Source of the DNA: Faecalicatena fissicatena
Lineage (GTDB): Bacteria; Bacillota; Clostridia; Lachnospirales; Lachnospiraceae
Direction: 5' to 3'
Assembly (NCBI GenBank): GCA_001028025.1
Contig: LDAQ01000046.1
Coordinates: 1-33,042, forward strand
DNA length: 33,042 nucleotides
This document shows, piece by piece, positions 23,772-32,480 of this stretch. Numbering within the stretch: position 1 is the stretch's first letter; every line of letters starts with the position of its first letter. The notes below the pieces were generated by a model, which saw nothing but the letters and a program-made list of their open reading frames with translations, had not been told where the DNA came from and ran no database searches. The position numbers were made by a program, and so were the translations under genes.

Positions 23772-25523
23772 TTAGTACTCAGCTTTTTTTAGTGCTTCTC
23801 TTAGTTCTTTGTCGCATGCATATATATACATTCCGTTCACTCCACGTGTCATGAGTACACGAACTTCATGTTGGATCAATATTTCTCCAAACTTTTTCTT
23901 TGAACCGTCAGATAAGGTTCTATTACGTATTGCCTTATCATTACGGCTTTCTGATGGGTCAAATATTACTTTTCCATCTCTATATTTTACAGATGGACCA
24001 AGAATAACCCCTGCGTAATTAAGATCAAATCCCTGAATTGTAAAAGTTGATCCAACTTCATCAATTGTTTGCGGCTGTTCAGCCCAGGCTAAATCTTTAA
24101 TCCCACGTTTTTCTTTTTTCGATAATTCGTTTTTTAATTCTCCATTCCATGGCTTATGCCATTTTCCAATCATCACTTCCCAATACTTCCGAAGTCTATC
24201 CTCTGGCTTTTTGTTCGAATTATACTCCCAGTCATATGTTGCAATCACTCTCGAAAGTGATGAATCTCCACTTCTTGCTCTCTTATTAATCTCCGAATCA
24301 AGTTCTTCTGGGTTATTAACGATTTTTAAAGTGTATCCACCCAATCCCTTCGGAAGTTTTTTCAAAGTTCTTTCTTTTGTAAAAGAATCAATCCAATCAA
24401 CTACAGCTGCATCTGCCTGCATTCTAAGCTGCTTACTTAAAATGATATGATTATCCATTTCTTTTGCTTGATTCCGATATTCCTCAAGTATCTGCGATTC
24501 CCAAAATTGCTCTGTTGTAAGGATCTGATTTTCATCAAACATAACAACAGTGACTCTCGCCCGATCAATGATATCTCTAAGCTGATTTTGACCTCTATAT
24601 GATTGCTTTCCTTGAGTCAAAAGTAGATGTGCTTCATCAACAAATGCCACATCTACAGGTTCATCCGCTGTATGATTATTGATGAATGTAGTCGGTTTAC
24701 TTACCACTTTCCCGTACTTTTCTGTCAATCCTAACTTGTCTGCTATTTGTTTATATACTGTGATTTGTTCATCATGATTTACCAATAGATGACATTTTAA
24801 TTCTTTACCATTTTCTTCTGCCTGGCAATATAACTCATAAAAAGTGCTGCTATTCAAAACAGTTTTTCCAGTTCCAGCTTCCCCATCAATAAAAATCAGC
24901 TGTTTTCTTTCTCCATTTGTAAGAGCCCTTATTACTCTTTCTATAATCAGTTCTCTTGCTTTTTCCTGATCCTCTGTAAGCTTATGTAAGGGTGATGCTT
25001 TATATATTGCTGAATCTTTTATGGAACTCTCAGTTGGAAAGAGCTCCTTATTTTCTCTTCTAAGCCCACTCCATATTTTTCGAAATATCTCATCAAGTTC
25101 ATCCATTGGGTAATAACTTGTTTGAGGATTATCCCTTAAATTATGCACATGTTTTACACGTTCTACACTCATCATATAATGCATAAGGCGATTTTCAATA
25201 TCTAATGTCAATGATTTATTAAAATGTTCATGACCAATAATAAAAAGGCTTGCATCTTTTTCCAGCAGCTTATGCTGCCATTTATTTGTATCTGCTGCAG
25301 AATCATAATGTTGCTTTGTTCTCTTGAGAATATCATTAGATTCGCCTACATAGACTTCATAGTCTCCTGAATCCTGCCAATTATGAATATAAACTGTTGG
25401 AAAATTCATAATAATTTCTTGTGACGATTCCTCTTCCTTTGGAAGTGTTACATTTTCAAAAAAATCCAGTGCTTCTCTATTATCTTTAATTTTTCTAATA
25501 ATCGGTTTCGCTACTATACTCAT
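23772..25523 (-). CDS. GIY-YIG nuclease fused to DUF2075 P-loop ATPase/helicase
   Basis: The 583-residue protein joins two domains. Residues about 40-125 are a GIY-YIG endonuclease: VYIHNW, YEVYVGESNDILKRTKQH with R68, and E110 in LDIENRLMHY as the likely metal ligand. Residues about 180-580 are DUF2075, a superfamily 1-like ATPase: Walker A GEAGTGKT (214-221), Walker B VAFVDEAHLLL, STFTIQGFDLNYAGVILG and a late VRVLMTRGVNGMYIYA matching helicase motif VI. ATG at 25523 is chosen for AAGGAAG upstream and because MSIVAKPII begins the conserved part; longer in-frame starts reach 25655. With the MazG-like gene it forms a compact two-gene unit just outside the AbiE-STAND island. DNA cleavage powered by ATP is inferred. 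Confidence 0.88.
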   Translation of the reverse strand: MSIVAKPIIRKIKDNREALDFFENVTLPKEEESSQEIIMNFPTVYIHNWQDSGDYEVYVGESNDILKRTKQHYDSAADTNKWQHKLLEKDASLFIIGHEHFNKSLTLDIENRLMHYMMSVERVKHVHNLRDNPQTSYYPMDELDEIFRKIWSGLRRENKELFPTESSIKDSAIYKASPLHKLTEDQEKARELIIERVIRALTNGERKQLIFIDGEAGTGKTVLNSSTFYELYCQAEENGKELKCHLLVNHDEQITVYKQIADKLGLTEKYGKVVSKPTTFINNHTADEPVDVAFVDEAHLLLTQGKQSYRGQNQLRDIIDRARVTVVMFDENQILTTEQFWESQILEEYRNQAKEMDNHIILSKQLRMQADAAVVDWIDSFTKERTLKKLPKGLGGYTLKIVNNPEELDSEINKRARSGDSSLSRVIATYDWEYNSNKKPEDRLRKYWEVMIGKWHKPWNGELKNELSKKEKRGIKDLAWAEQPQTIDEVGSTFTIQGFDLNYAGVILGPSVKYRDGKVIFDPSESRNDKAIRNRTLSDGSKKKFGEILIQHEVRVLMTRGVNGMYIYACDKELREALKKAEY

Positions 25524-25857
25524 ATTCTTATCTTCCTTGGATCTTCTGTTTTCTTTGTATCGGATCGAATGAGCCAGGTTTAATGAGGCCAGCTCTAACT
25601 CTCTAACCATAAACATATCCCTACATACTACATTACCTGTACTATACCATACCATTGCATTTTAGGACATTACGATTTACTAATTTATGATTTACCTATG
25701 AAAAGAACAACATGTACCTGCTTCAATAACGATTCATAATTGTAAGCAGAACTCTGATGGTACATAATTACTTTCTCCTCTTCATCAGGTGCTAGCTCTC
25801 TTTTTATTAATACTTATCCTCCCGGGTAATACGCAGAATCAAGTAGCAAAAAGTATA
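25524..25857. other. Non-coding stretch upstream of the DUF2075 gene
   Basis: It holds a -10-like TATAGT on the minus strand (25646-25641) that could start the DUF2075-MazG transcript, without a clear -35 box. Nothing else was recognised. Confidence 0.3.
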
Positions 25858-26022
25858 TTAAATTCCCGCCTTACTCGTCTCAGCTTCTTTCCGTCTCTTT
25901 TTTTGCGCTGCCTTTATCTGACGCGTTTCATACATATCCCGAATCCACAACTTCACCGGTGCCTTCCACTGCTCCTTAGGATTCGGTATATTCTTGATCA
26001 GACTCTTCGGATTAAGCTCCAT
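25858..26022 (-). CDS. Short hypothetical protein, possibly a gene remnant
   Basis: It has 54 residues, starting MELNPKSLIKNIPNPKEQW and ending in a very basic helix (QIKAAQKKRRKEAE). Composition looks coding, but I do not recognise a family and the size is small. Its ATG overlaps the stop region of the next upstream frame by 11 bases, which could be translational coupling or the scar of a deletion joining two gene fragments. Confidence 0.3.
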   Translation of the reverse strand: MELNPKSLIKNIPNPKEQWKAPVKLWIRDMYETRQIKAAQKKRRKEAETSKAGI

Positions 26023-26227
26023 CTCTATACCATGCTCCATAGATCATTTCATTGATGATTGCATCAAAACTGATCTCCTCTACTGTATCCTTGGTCAGAT
26101 GCAGGATTGCCTCAAGCCAGTAAAACTTATAACACTGTGAAGGATCTTTCAGCATTCTCGCAAATTTGTCTGTATCCAGATTATTTTCGTAGATTATCTC
26201 GGACTCTAATTTTAATTCCATATTCAT
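26012..26227 (-). pseudogene. N-terminal fragment resembling HNH-endonuclease-associated proteins
   Basis: The 71-residue frame includes FARMLKDPSQCYKFYWLEAIL and FDAIINEMIYGAWY. I associate this start with much longer proteins ending in an HNH nuclease domain, often found in defence contexts. Here the frame stops right after GAWYRDGA, so most of the protein would be missing. Family recall is from memory and uncertain; a truncated remnant next to the defence cassette is the best reading. Confidence 0.35.
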
Positions 26228-26382
26228 GATTCCACCCATCATTTACCAGACAAACATCACAACTTCTCACGCGGTCCTGAAACTTCTTCTGCATATTCTG
26301 CTCGTCTTTTTGCCTGCAGGTTATCTTTATCTTTCTCTGTTCCCGAAGCCGCATATTATCTCGTCTTCTCCAGGTTTTTCTT

Positions 26383-27201
26383 TTAAGTTCCCAACAGTTC
26401 ATAATAAAATATATACTGCTGCATAACGCCTTCGCAGCCTTTATACCGCCTCTTCGGAAAACCTTTCGGATAATGCTGCTCCAATGCCTGATTAATATGT
26501 GTATCTACAGGAAATGCCGCCAGGTGATGAAGTGCAAACAGACAGATGCAGTCCGCAACCTTCTCCCCCACTCCGTACAGCTTCAAAAGCTCCTCTTTTG
26601 CCTTTTTATAAGGCATTTTTCTGATCGCATCCAGGGAGATCTCCCCATTGGCCACGCTTCTCGCTGTTCTGACCACATACTTGCTTCGGTATCCCAAATT
26701 ACACGCTTTCAGTTCATCTTCCTCCAGGCAGGCCAAAACTTCTGCCGATGGAAATGTGTAATAAATATTTCCGTCAGCATCCTCTTTTCGTTCCCCGTAT
26801 TTCTGGCATATATTCTGGATACATCTTCTGATCCGTACAATGTTATTCTGCTGGGATATCAAAAACGACACGATCATTTCCCATAAATCCTGGTTTAAGA
26901 TGCGGATACCGCAGCCAAAATCTGCCGCAGACATCAGGTATTTGTCACGCTGGCTGATACATTTTCTGTATTCTTCATAGTCTGTATCCAGATCAAAATA
27001 ATGTTTCCAGAAATCTTCATATTCGTTTTCACTGCAGAAAAATTTGCATTTATCTCCATTCTGCCGGATTTCCAGATATCGTTCTCCCGCTATCACGGAA
27101 TATGTATCGTCCCCCTTCAGGCTCATCCGGAAACACTGTCCGGAATTACAAATCTGGGATATATCAAAATTATCTAACGTTTTTTCAATCATCGCTTTCA
27201 T
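26383..27201 (-). CDS. OGG1-type 8-oxoguanine DNA glycosylase/lyase
   Basis: The 272-residue base-excision-repair enzyme has an OGG N-terminal region (FDISQICNSGQCFRM, like eukaryotic OGG1) and the HhH-GPD core: ISQQNNIVRIRR, LGYRSKYVVRTARSV, LYGVGEKVADCICLFAL with catalytic K214, and FPVDTHI with D233. It should remove 8-oxoguanine opposite C and cut the strand by beta-elimination. ATG at 27201 lies 11 bases past the nth stop codon, implying coupling; the ribosome-binding site (GGAG about 14 bases upstream) is poorly spaced, so ATG at 27192 is an alternative. The gene forms an operon with endonuclease III. Confidence 0.88.
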   Translation of the reverse strand: MKAMIEKTLDNFDISQICNSGQCFRMSLKGDDTYSVIAGERYLEIRQNGDKCKFFCSENEYEDFWKHYFDLDTDYEEYRKCISQRDKYLMSAADFGCGIRILNQDLWEMIVSFLISQQNNIVRIRRCIQNICQKYGERKEDADGNIYYTFPSAEVLACLEEDELKACNLGYRSKYVVRTARSVANGEISLDAIRKMPYKKAKEELLKLYGVGEKVADCICLFALHHLAAFPVDTHINQALEQHYPKGFPKRRYKGCEGVMQQYIFYYELLGT

Positions 27202-27212
27202 CCGTATTTCGT

Positions 27213-27851
27213 CTACTCCACTCCTGTCTTTGCGCAGATATCTGCGAGACAGCATTTGTCACAGTGTGGTTTTGTCCGCGCCGTACAAACATCGCGGCCG
27301 TGATATACAAGCCTGTGGCAGAAGTCGCTCCCCTCTTTTGGCGGTATGATTTTCCATAGCTCCATCTCTACTTTTTTCGGATCTTTCAATCCGTCTACCA
27401 GTCCCATACGGTTCACCAGACGGATGCAGTGCGTATCTGTCACAATTGCGGGTTCCCCAAATACGTCCCCCATAATCAGATTTGCACTTTTCCGCCCTAC
27501 TCCTGGGAGCTTCATCAGCTCGTTAAAGGTCTTTGGTATGCCGCCCTCATATTCTTCCTTTAATATTTTCATGCAGGCGCTGATATCCCGGGCTTTGCTT
27601 TTTCCAAGACCGCATGGCCTTACAATGCGCTCAATCTCTTCCACATCCGCTTCTGCCAGTGCATCCACATCCGGATACTTTGCATATAAATCCTCTACCA
27701 CAACATTTACCCGGGCATCTGTGCACTGTGCTGCCAGGCGGACACTCACAAGCAGCTTCCATGCCTGGTCGTAATCCAAAGTGCAGTCCGCATCCGGATA
27801 TTCTTTTTTCAGCCGTTCTATAACCTCTAATGCTAATTCCTGTTTTGTCAT
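27213..27851 (-). CDS. nth: Endonuclease III
   Basis: The 212-residue HhH-GPD glycosylase/AP lyase excises oxidised pyrimidines. LPGVGRKSANLIMG carries the catalytic K121 and IVTDTHCIRL carries D139. The C-terminal 4Fe-4S site is C189, C197, C200, C206. The first spacing is seven residues, one more than the Cx6Cx2Cx5C of E. coli Nth. GGAGG lies 6 bases before ATG. It is first gene of a two-gene repair operon with the OGG-type glycosylase, so oxidised purines and pyrimidines are handled together. Confidence 0.93.
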   Translation of the reverse strand: MTKQELALEVIERLKKEYPDADCTLDYDQAWKLLVSVRLAAQCTDARVNVVVEDLYAKYPDVDALAEADVEEIERIVRPCGLGKSKARDISACMKILKEEYEGGIPKTFNELMKLPGVGRKSANLIMGDVFGEPAIVTDTHCIRLVNRMGLVDGLKDPKKVEMELWKIIPPKEGSDFCHRLVYHGRDVCTARTKPHCDKCCLADICAKTGVE

Positions 27852-28173
27852 CCTGTTCCTCCAATAAATACTTCATCAAACGCAGTATACTTAACACTTT
27901 ATCCTTTTACAGCTTCTTCTATTATAACAATCCGTCTCATCACTTTCCAGTTATAATTCATGACTCTTTTAATTTACATAAAAGGAGGGTATTGGAAAAA
28001 CACACGCCCGAAACTCCCCCATTATGGCATCCGGCTCTTACATTACCACGCATGTCCACGGGTACTCTTTAATAACATATAGGAATCCACCATGAACTTT
28101 CATAACATAATAGACAGAGCCGCCGCTTCATAGAAGTGATTTATACTATGAAACAACAGCTCTTTCCTTTAAT
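27852..28173. other. Non-coding stretch between nth and the SWIM gene
   Basis: It contains AAAAGGAGGGT at 27980-27990, followed by a TTG-started 26-codon plus-strand frame (27992-28072); there is no further support for this being a gene. An imperfect hairpin at 28116-28163 (AGAGC/GCTCT outside, TTCATAG/CTATGAA inside) lies just past the SWIM gene stop and may serve its 3' end, without a T-run. Confidence 0.3.
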
Positions 28174-29862
28174 TTAAAAATTTTTTAACTCATCCATCAT
28201 AGCCCGCCGGTTCCGATACTTATTTCTCCATGATTTCACAATCTGTTCGACCGTTTCAGTCCCATTACTGAATTCTTTCATATGAGTTAAGATCTGCGCC
28301 AGTTCCTTATACATTGATCTGCCGCCCTTCTGCCCCGCCATCTCTTCTACATTCTCAACATAAATCTGTAATATTTCATCCCCATACTCTTTCTGTAATA
28401 TTTTCTCAAATCGCCTCAGCACAGATAAGCTCTTTAATTCTTTTATTTCCTCCATCAGACGCCCGTAAAGTTTCTCTTTCTCAAGCAATTCGTATAAATG
28501 TTTCTTTCCATATGGAGACGCTAAAACTTTTTCCAGTTCCTGTTTCCATTCTGTTTTGTTAAACATGGCTTTATACTCATTATACTCCTCCTCCAAAGCC
28601 CAGGGGTCGTTCAAAATAATCTGTGCCAGTTCTGCACGGTACTCCGCCTCATTTCCCATCTGCCTGTATATCTGCATTAACATCCGCCTGTAATCAAGTA
28701 CCAGACCTGGTTTGTTTTCTGCCTGTTCCATGCTTTCTTTTAAAAGACGGATAGCCTGTTCCTGATCTCCTGCCTTCTCATACTTACAGATCCAAAGGCT
28801 GCGTACCTGATCTATGTCCCAGTGATGACGTGAGAATTCCATTATGTCTTTATCAGAACATCCCATTTTTTCCATGAGATAAATTTTCTCCAATACATAC
28901 CTATTCATATTACCTGAATAGTTCCAGGAATCCGTCGGCATTTTGCATTTTCTTATTTTCTCTTCGGCCATATTCATCATCTCTGACAGGATTTCTTTTT
29001 CTTCGCAGAAATCAAATAAGAACCCCCATGCCGTCTCTTCTCTATATCCCATCCCGTTATATTTTAGAGTATCCAGTAAACTGGAAAACATCATTTTCTT
29101 CAGGCTTTGCTCATCACATTCATCTAATAACGCTTCCCAGGTATCAGTACAATAATCCATAATTCCGCTTAAAACGCCATTTGAATTATCAATATCTACA
29201 TACTCCAGCTTTTTAAATAAAAACAGTGACAGTTCAAAAATCTCCTGATAGCTGCCTCGCAGCTTCAGTTTATCAGTTAATTCCTCCATAGTACTGTACA
29301 GCTGTTTTTCCAGTTTTGTACCTTGATAATAATCGATATATCCGTATTCCCCGGACTGTTCTTCAAAAATCCTGTTGATCTGGCCCTTGAATATGTCCAT
29401 CATTTCCCGGCTGTCACTGAAATGGTACTGGATTTTAAATTCTGCATATAAGTTCTTGTCTTTATACAGAAGTCCTTTTACATATTCTCTAAGATCGGCT
29501 TCACTGATGCTGTCAACGGAAGCAGCAACTTCCTGCCGCCTGCGCTCCGTGTCGGGTATGTCTGCAGTTTTTCCAGATTCGTTGTCCCCACTCTTTCTGC
29601 TGTAATCTGTAATCTCATACAAAACAGCAGCCATATGTTTACAGTTACTACCGCCTTCTGCATAAGGGCAGTCACAGTACATCTCTGCCACTTCGTCATC
29701 TTCCAATATAATCTCCACTTCATAATCGTAGGTACCTCTGACAGTCGCCTCATATCCTTCTTCTGTACTATATACCTCAGATACCATTCCCGACGCCCAG
29801 TAATCATAGCCTCTCTCCAGTATCTTATCAGAAAATAATCCCTGCCAGCCTTCATTTATCAT
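28174..29862 (-). CDS. SWIM zinc-finger protein
   Basis: This 562-residue protein has an N-terminal SWIM zinc finger, C63-D-C65 then eight residues and C74-K-H76 (in MYCDCPYAEGGSNCKHMAAV). SWIM fingers bind DNA or proteins and are frequent in partners of SWI2/SNF2 helicases. The remaining 480 residues look helical and TPR-like (repeats of the form ALEEEYNEYKAMFNKTEW); no helicase domain is present and none is encoded next to it. ATG at 29862 is chosen because GGAGG lies 8 bases upstream; an in-frame start at 29928 would run through that site. The precise role is unknown. Confidence 0.8.
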   Translation of the reverse strand: MINEGWQGLFSDKILERGYDYWASGMVSEVYSTEEGYEATVRGTYDYEVEIILEDDEVAEMYCDCPYAEGGSNCKHMAAVLYEITDYSRKSGDNESGKTADIPDTERRRQEVAASVDSISEADLREYVKGLLYKDKNLYAEFKIQYHFSDSREMMDIFKGQINRIFEEQSGEYGYIDYYQGTKLEKQLYSTMEELTDKLKLRGSYQEIFELSLFLFKKLEYVDIDNSNGVLSGIMDYCTDTWEALLDECDEQSLKKMMFSSLLDTLKYNGMGYREETAWGFLFDFCEEKEILSEMMNMAEEKIRKCKMPTDSWNYSGNMNRYVLEKIYLMEKMGCSDKDIMEFSRHHWDIDQVRSLWICKYEKAGDQEQAIRLLKESMEQAENKPGLVLDYRRMLMQIYRQMGNEAEYRAELAQIILNDPWALEEEYNEYKAMFNKTEWKQELEKVLASPYGKKHLYELLEKEKLYGRLMEEIKELKSLSVLRRFEKILQKEYGDEILQIYVENVEEMAGQKGGRSMYKELAQILTHMKEFSNGTETVEQIVKSWRNKYRNRRAMMDELKNF

Positions 29863-29941
29863 ATGTGCAGCCTCCATATCGCTTTTTTTAATTATAACAC
29901 CCCGCAATATGAAAAACAGCAGTCTCATACAATTTCTTCCG

Positions 29942-30061
29942 CTATATTTCCAGACAGTTCTTCCTCTTTATGCTGATATTTCTGCTGCATTGGTAAGCCG
30001 CGATTGCCGTGATCCCGAATCCACTGACCATCGAGGTTAATAATGCGGTACATTCATTCAC
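29942..30061 (-). pseudogene. Possible MATE-transporter fragment
   Basis: A 39-codon minus-strand frame reads ALLTSMVSGFGITAIAAYQ, which resembles an internal helix of MATE multidrug exporters (the GxxAIAAY stretch). Nothing else of the protein is present nearby. It may be a remnant or a chance likeness. Confidence 0.2.
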
Positions 30062-30090
30062 TATAGGGGGAAAGAAGGATGTAATCATAG

Positions 30091-31380
30091 TTACGCCTGA
30101 GCCTCTCCCTGCGTCTGATACTGTCCCTGCCTCTCACTGCCAAGCTCCCCGGATGCCTTTCTGCTGTACCACGCGATCAGAAGCCCCAGTACTGCCGCTG
30201 CATAGAAAATCACAAATACGCCGTCACTCAATTTTTCGAAGAGAAATCCGTAGGCCATCTGTCCAACCGGCTGCGCACATGTAGAAACCGCTATGATCCA
30301 GGCAATTACTTTTCCGATCATTTCCTGGGGCACAGTTATCTGAATATAGGACATGATCTGAATTGTATAAATAGATGCAAATGCCATAATCACCATCCCT
30401 ACAATTGTCAGCGCTCCATATGTCAGGTATGCCGGCCCGTCCAGCATCAGTATGACACCGATTGGTACCAGAAGCCCACCACAGTATGCCAGCAGTTTCC
30501 AGCTATTACTCACCTTCAGCCTCGCCCCCAGTGCACCGGCTCCGATTCCCCCTGCCAGCCCCCCTACCGCCAGGGCCGCCTGCATAAATCCATACAGCCT
30601 GGACGCCTCACTCTCTGAAAACTTTAACAACTGCATGACAATGACGGGCAGCCCTATAATCATTAAAGAGGACATTACCAGATTTACTCCTGCACAACAA
30701 AGTGTCAGTTTTCCTATCTCAGATTTTTCACGACTGATGTAGGAAATACTCTTTTTTAAATCCGTTTTTGCCTCCCGCAGCACAGAAACATTCCGTGATC
30801 TCTGCGAAAAAGGAATATGGATGAAAATCTCCATGACCGCTGACAAGAAGAAGCAGCCCGCCGCTATCACCAGGACCGGATAAATTCCCCACAAACTATA
30901 GGCAACACCGCCAAGCGCCGGTCCAAGAAGGCCAGAAAGCGAAGATACCATATTGATCACAGCATTTGCAGGCATGACTTTTTCACCGGATACCAGAACC
31001 GGTATGCTGGCCTGCACAGAGGGCTGATATGCACCGGAAATACCGTACAGCATAAAAAGCATAACCAGAACCAGCCCTGTGATATTTACTTTTCCATATA
31101 AAAGTAAAAACATGATCGTCAGAGCCGACGTAAAGAAATCCAGAAATACCATGATATTTCTTTTGTTTACCCTGTCCGCGATGATGCCGCCTATTGGTGA
31201 CATTACCGCCAGCGGGATAAATGCACACCCGGAGACAACGCCCAATACCGCCGCCGAACCTGTGACGTTCAACAGATGGATCGGCAGCGCAAATCTCATA
31301 ACAGCATTGCCGAACAGTGAAATGATCTGGCCGATCACAACCAGCCAAAAATCTTTTGAGAACCCTTTTTCCTGATTCAT
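30091..31380 (-). CDS. MFS transporter under TetR control
   Basis: The 429-residue major facilitator has about 12 hydrophobic segments. Loop 2-3 contains GGIIADRVNKRNIM, the MFS signature, and helix 5 contains SSLSGLLGPALGGVAY. It probably exports a toxic compound by proton antiport across the cytoplasmic membrane. ATG at 31380 follows GGAGG by 8 bases; the in-frame ATG five codons earlier overlaps that site. A TetR-type operator (31414-31432) lies in its promoter region and the TetR gene is directly upstream, separated by a terminator hairpin, so induction by ligand release of TetR is expected. Substrate unknown. Confidence 0.88.
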   Translation of the reverse strand: MNQEKGFSKDFWLVVIGQIISLFGNAVMRFALPIHLLNVTGSAAVLGVVSGCAFIPLAVMSPIGGIIADRVNKRNIMVFLDFFTSALTIMFLLLYGKVNITGLVLVMLFMLYGISGAYQPSVQASIPVLVSGEKVMPANAVINMVSSLSGLLGPALGGVAYSLWGIYPVLVIAAGCFFLSAVMEIFIHIPFSQRSRNVSVLREAKTDLKKSISYISREKSEIGKLTLCCAGVNLVMSSLMIIGLPVIVMQLLKFSESEASRLYGFMQAALAVGGLAGGIGAGALGARLKVSNSWKLLAYCGGLLVPIGVILMLDGPAYLTYGALTIVGMVIMAFASIYTIQIMSYIQITVPQEMIGKVIAWIIAVSTCAQPVGQMAYGFLFEKLSDGVFVIFYAAAVLGLLIAWYSRKASGELGSERQGQYQTQGEAQA

Positions 31381-31413
31381 ATATATAACCTCCATTTTAT
31401 AATTTCTTTTTTA

Positions 31414-31432
31414 ATACCGACCGTTGGTATGT
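31414..31432. promoter_or_regulatory. TetR operator at the MFS promoter
   Basis: ATACCGACCGTTGGTATGT contains ACCGTT-GGTATGT, which matches, with one change, the operator at 32331-32347 read on this strand (ACATACCGTTAGTATGT). It is itself a partial palindrome (ATACC/GGTAT). Confidence 0.6.
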
Positions 31433-31440
31433 ATTGAATC

Positions 31441-31478
31441 AAAAATTATCTGCCCTTTCTGGACAGGACAGATAATTT
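31441..31478 (-). terminator. Terminator of tetR
   Basis: AAATTATCTG (31443-31452) pairs with CAGATAATTT (31469-31478). On the minus strand the stem ends in TTTTT. It separates tetR transcription from the MFS gene. Confidence 0.7.
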
Positions 31479-31548
31479 CATATGTTTCCTAACTGGTACA
31501 TTAAAAAATAAGTAACTGACTCTTAAGCCTATATACATTTTCGAGAAT

Positions 31549-31600
31549 GCTGCTCCTCAAACGTAGGCGCAGCGGGCTGCGCTGAGGCTTGAGGAGCAGC
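31549..31600. repeat. Two-step perfect hairpin between tetR and MFS
   Basis: GCTGCTCCTCAA (31549-31560) pairs with TTGAGGAGCAGC (31589-31600). Inside, GCGCAGC (31567-31573) pairs with GCTGCGC (31576-31582). GC-rich, without a T-run on either side. It may be a short palindromic repeat. Confidence 0.6.
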
Positions 31601-31645
31601 GCTACCGGAAATTTAGATTGATTTAAGTAGCAGTTAATTATGATT

Positions 31646-32308
31646 CTAGGTACTAGTTTTGTTTTTCTCATAAATGGCTGCATACCCCTCTAAAGCAGTG
31701 AGCACCTTATCGTCGATGACGTCTAACCCGAAAAATTTCAGTATAATATGATAAAATTTAACCTTTTCAATCATTTCTTCGGGACCGCAGTGATAAATCA
31801 TCGGATTCAGCCATATATTGCCCAGCAGCATCATGACTTCAGCCATCTGCTTTGGATATTCCGTCTGAATGGAACCGTCTTCGATCCCTTCCTCGATTAC
31901 CTTCCAGACCATCTCCGTTGCCTCCTCCTGGACACTATCACGCAGATACAGTACGAGAAGCTGGGGATTCTTCAGCATATCCGGAGCCACCTCAAACATC
32001 TCCTTCTGCGCAGGGTTAAAAGCGGATACACGGAAGAGTTCTTTCAGCTTTTCTATCCCACTCAGATCCTTTCTGTGATACACCTTCATCATCTCAGACT
32101 CAGAGCCAAGGTACATCTTATCCGCAACCGCCATCATAATATCTTCTTTTGACTTAAAATGATGGTATATAGCTCCTTTGCTCAATCCTCCCAGGTGATC
32201 AATAATATCCTGGATGGATGTGTGGTCGTACCCCTGCTCGCTAAAAAGACGGGCGGCGGTGTCGATGATTAAATTCCTTGTTTCTTCGGGATACTTATTT
32301 CTTGCCAT
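31646..32308 (-). CDS. TetR/AcrR-family transcriptional repressor
   Basis: The 220-residue protein has the TetR N-terminal helix-turn-helix: ETRNLIIDTAARLFSEQGYDHTSIQDI and LSKGAIYHHFKSKEDIM (residues about 8-58). The variable C-terminal ligand-binding domain follows. GGAG lies 5 bases before ATG. Matching inverted repeats overlap its own promoter and the promoter of the downstream MFS gene, so it most likely represses both and is released by an exported drug-like ligand. Confidence 0.92.
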   Translation of the reverse strand: MARNKYPEETRNLIIDTAARLFSEQGYDHTSIQDIIDHLGGLSKGAIYHHFKSKEDIMMAVADKMYLGSESEMMKVYHRKDLSGIEKLKELFRVSAFNPAQKEMFEVAPDMLKNPQLLVLYLRDSVQEEATEMVWKVIEEGIEDGSIQTEYPKQMAEVMMLLGNIWLNPMIYHCGPEEMIEKVKFYHIILKFFGLDVIDDKVLTALEGYAAIYEKNKTST

Positions 32309-32330
32309 GTCCTACTCCTGTTTTTCCTTT

Positions 32331-32378
32331 ACATACTAACGGTATGTTTATTATACATACTAAGAGTATGTATGTCAA
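32331..32378 (-). promoter_or_regulatory. tetR promoter with two operators
   Basis: On the minus strand TTGACA (32378-32373), 17 bases, TATAAT (32355-32350): perfect consensus. ACATACTAAGAGTATGT (32355-32371) fills the spacer and ACATACTAACGGTATGT (32331-32347) lies over the start site. Both are palindromes with the same ACATAC half-site, so bound TetR would block RNA polymerase. Confidence 0.8.
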
Positions 32379-32480
32379 CAACTTTTCCTTATTGCTCTAC
32401 CCAGATATCTCCATTCCTGGACTCTAACTCAATCGGGATTTAGTTCACGAGCTTTAGTCTCGGGAGCGGACGAAGGGGGC

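Noticed and set aside
26181..26402. 73-residue minus-strand frame upstream of the HNH-like fragment
   Set aside because: It is strongly basic with odd composition, overlaps the ogg end and the fragment in other frames, and has no ribosome-binding site.
27992..28072. TTG-started 26-codon gene behind AAAAGGAGGGT
   Set aside because: The ribosome-binding-like word is good, but the peptide has no recognisable character and there is no other support; listed only as content of the gap.
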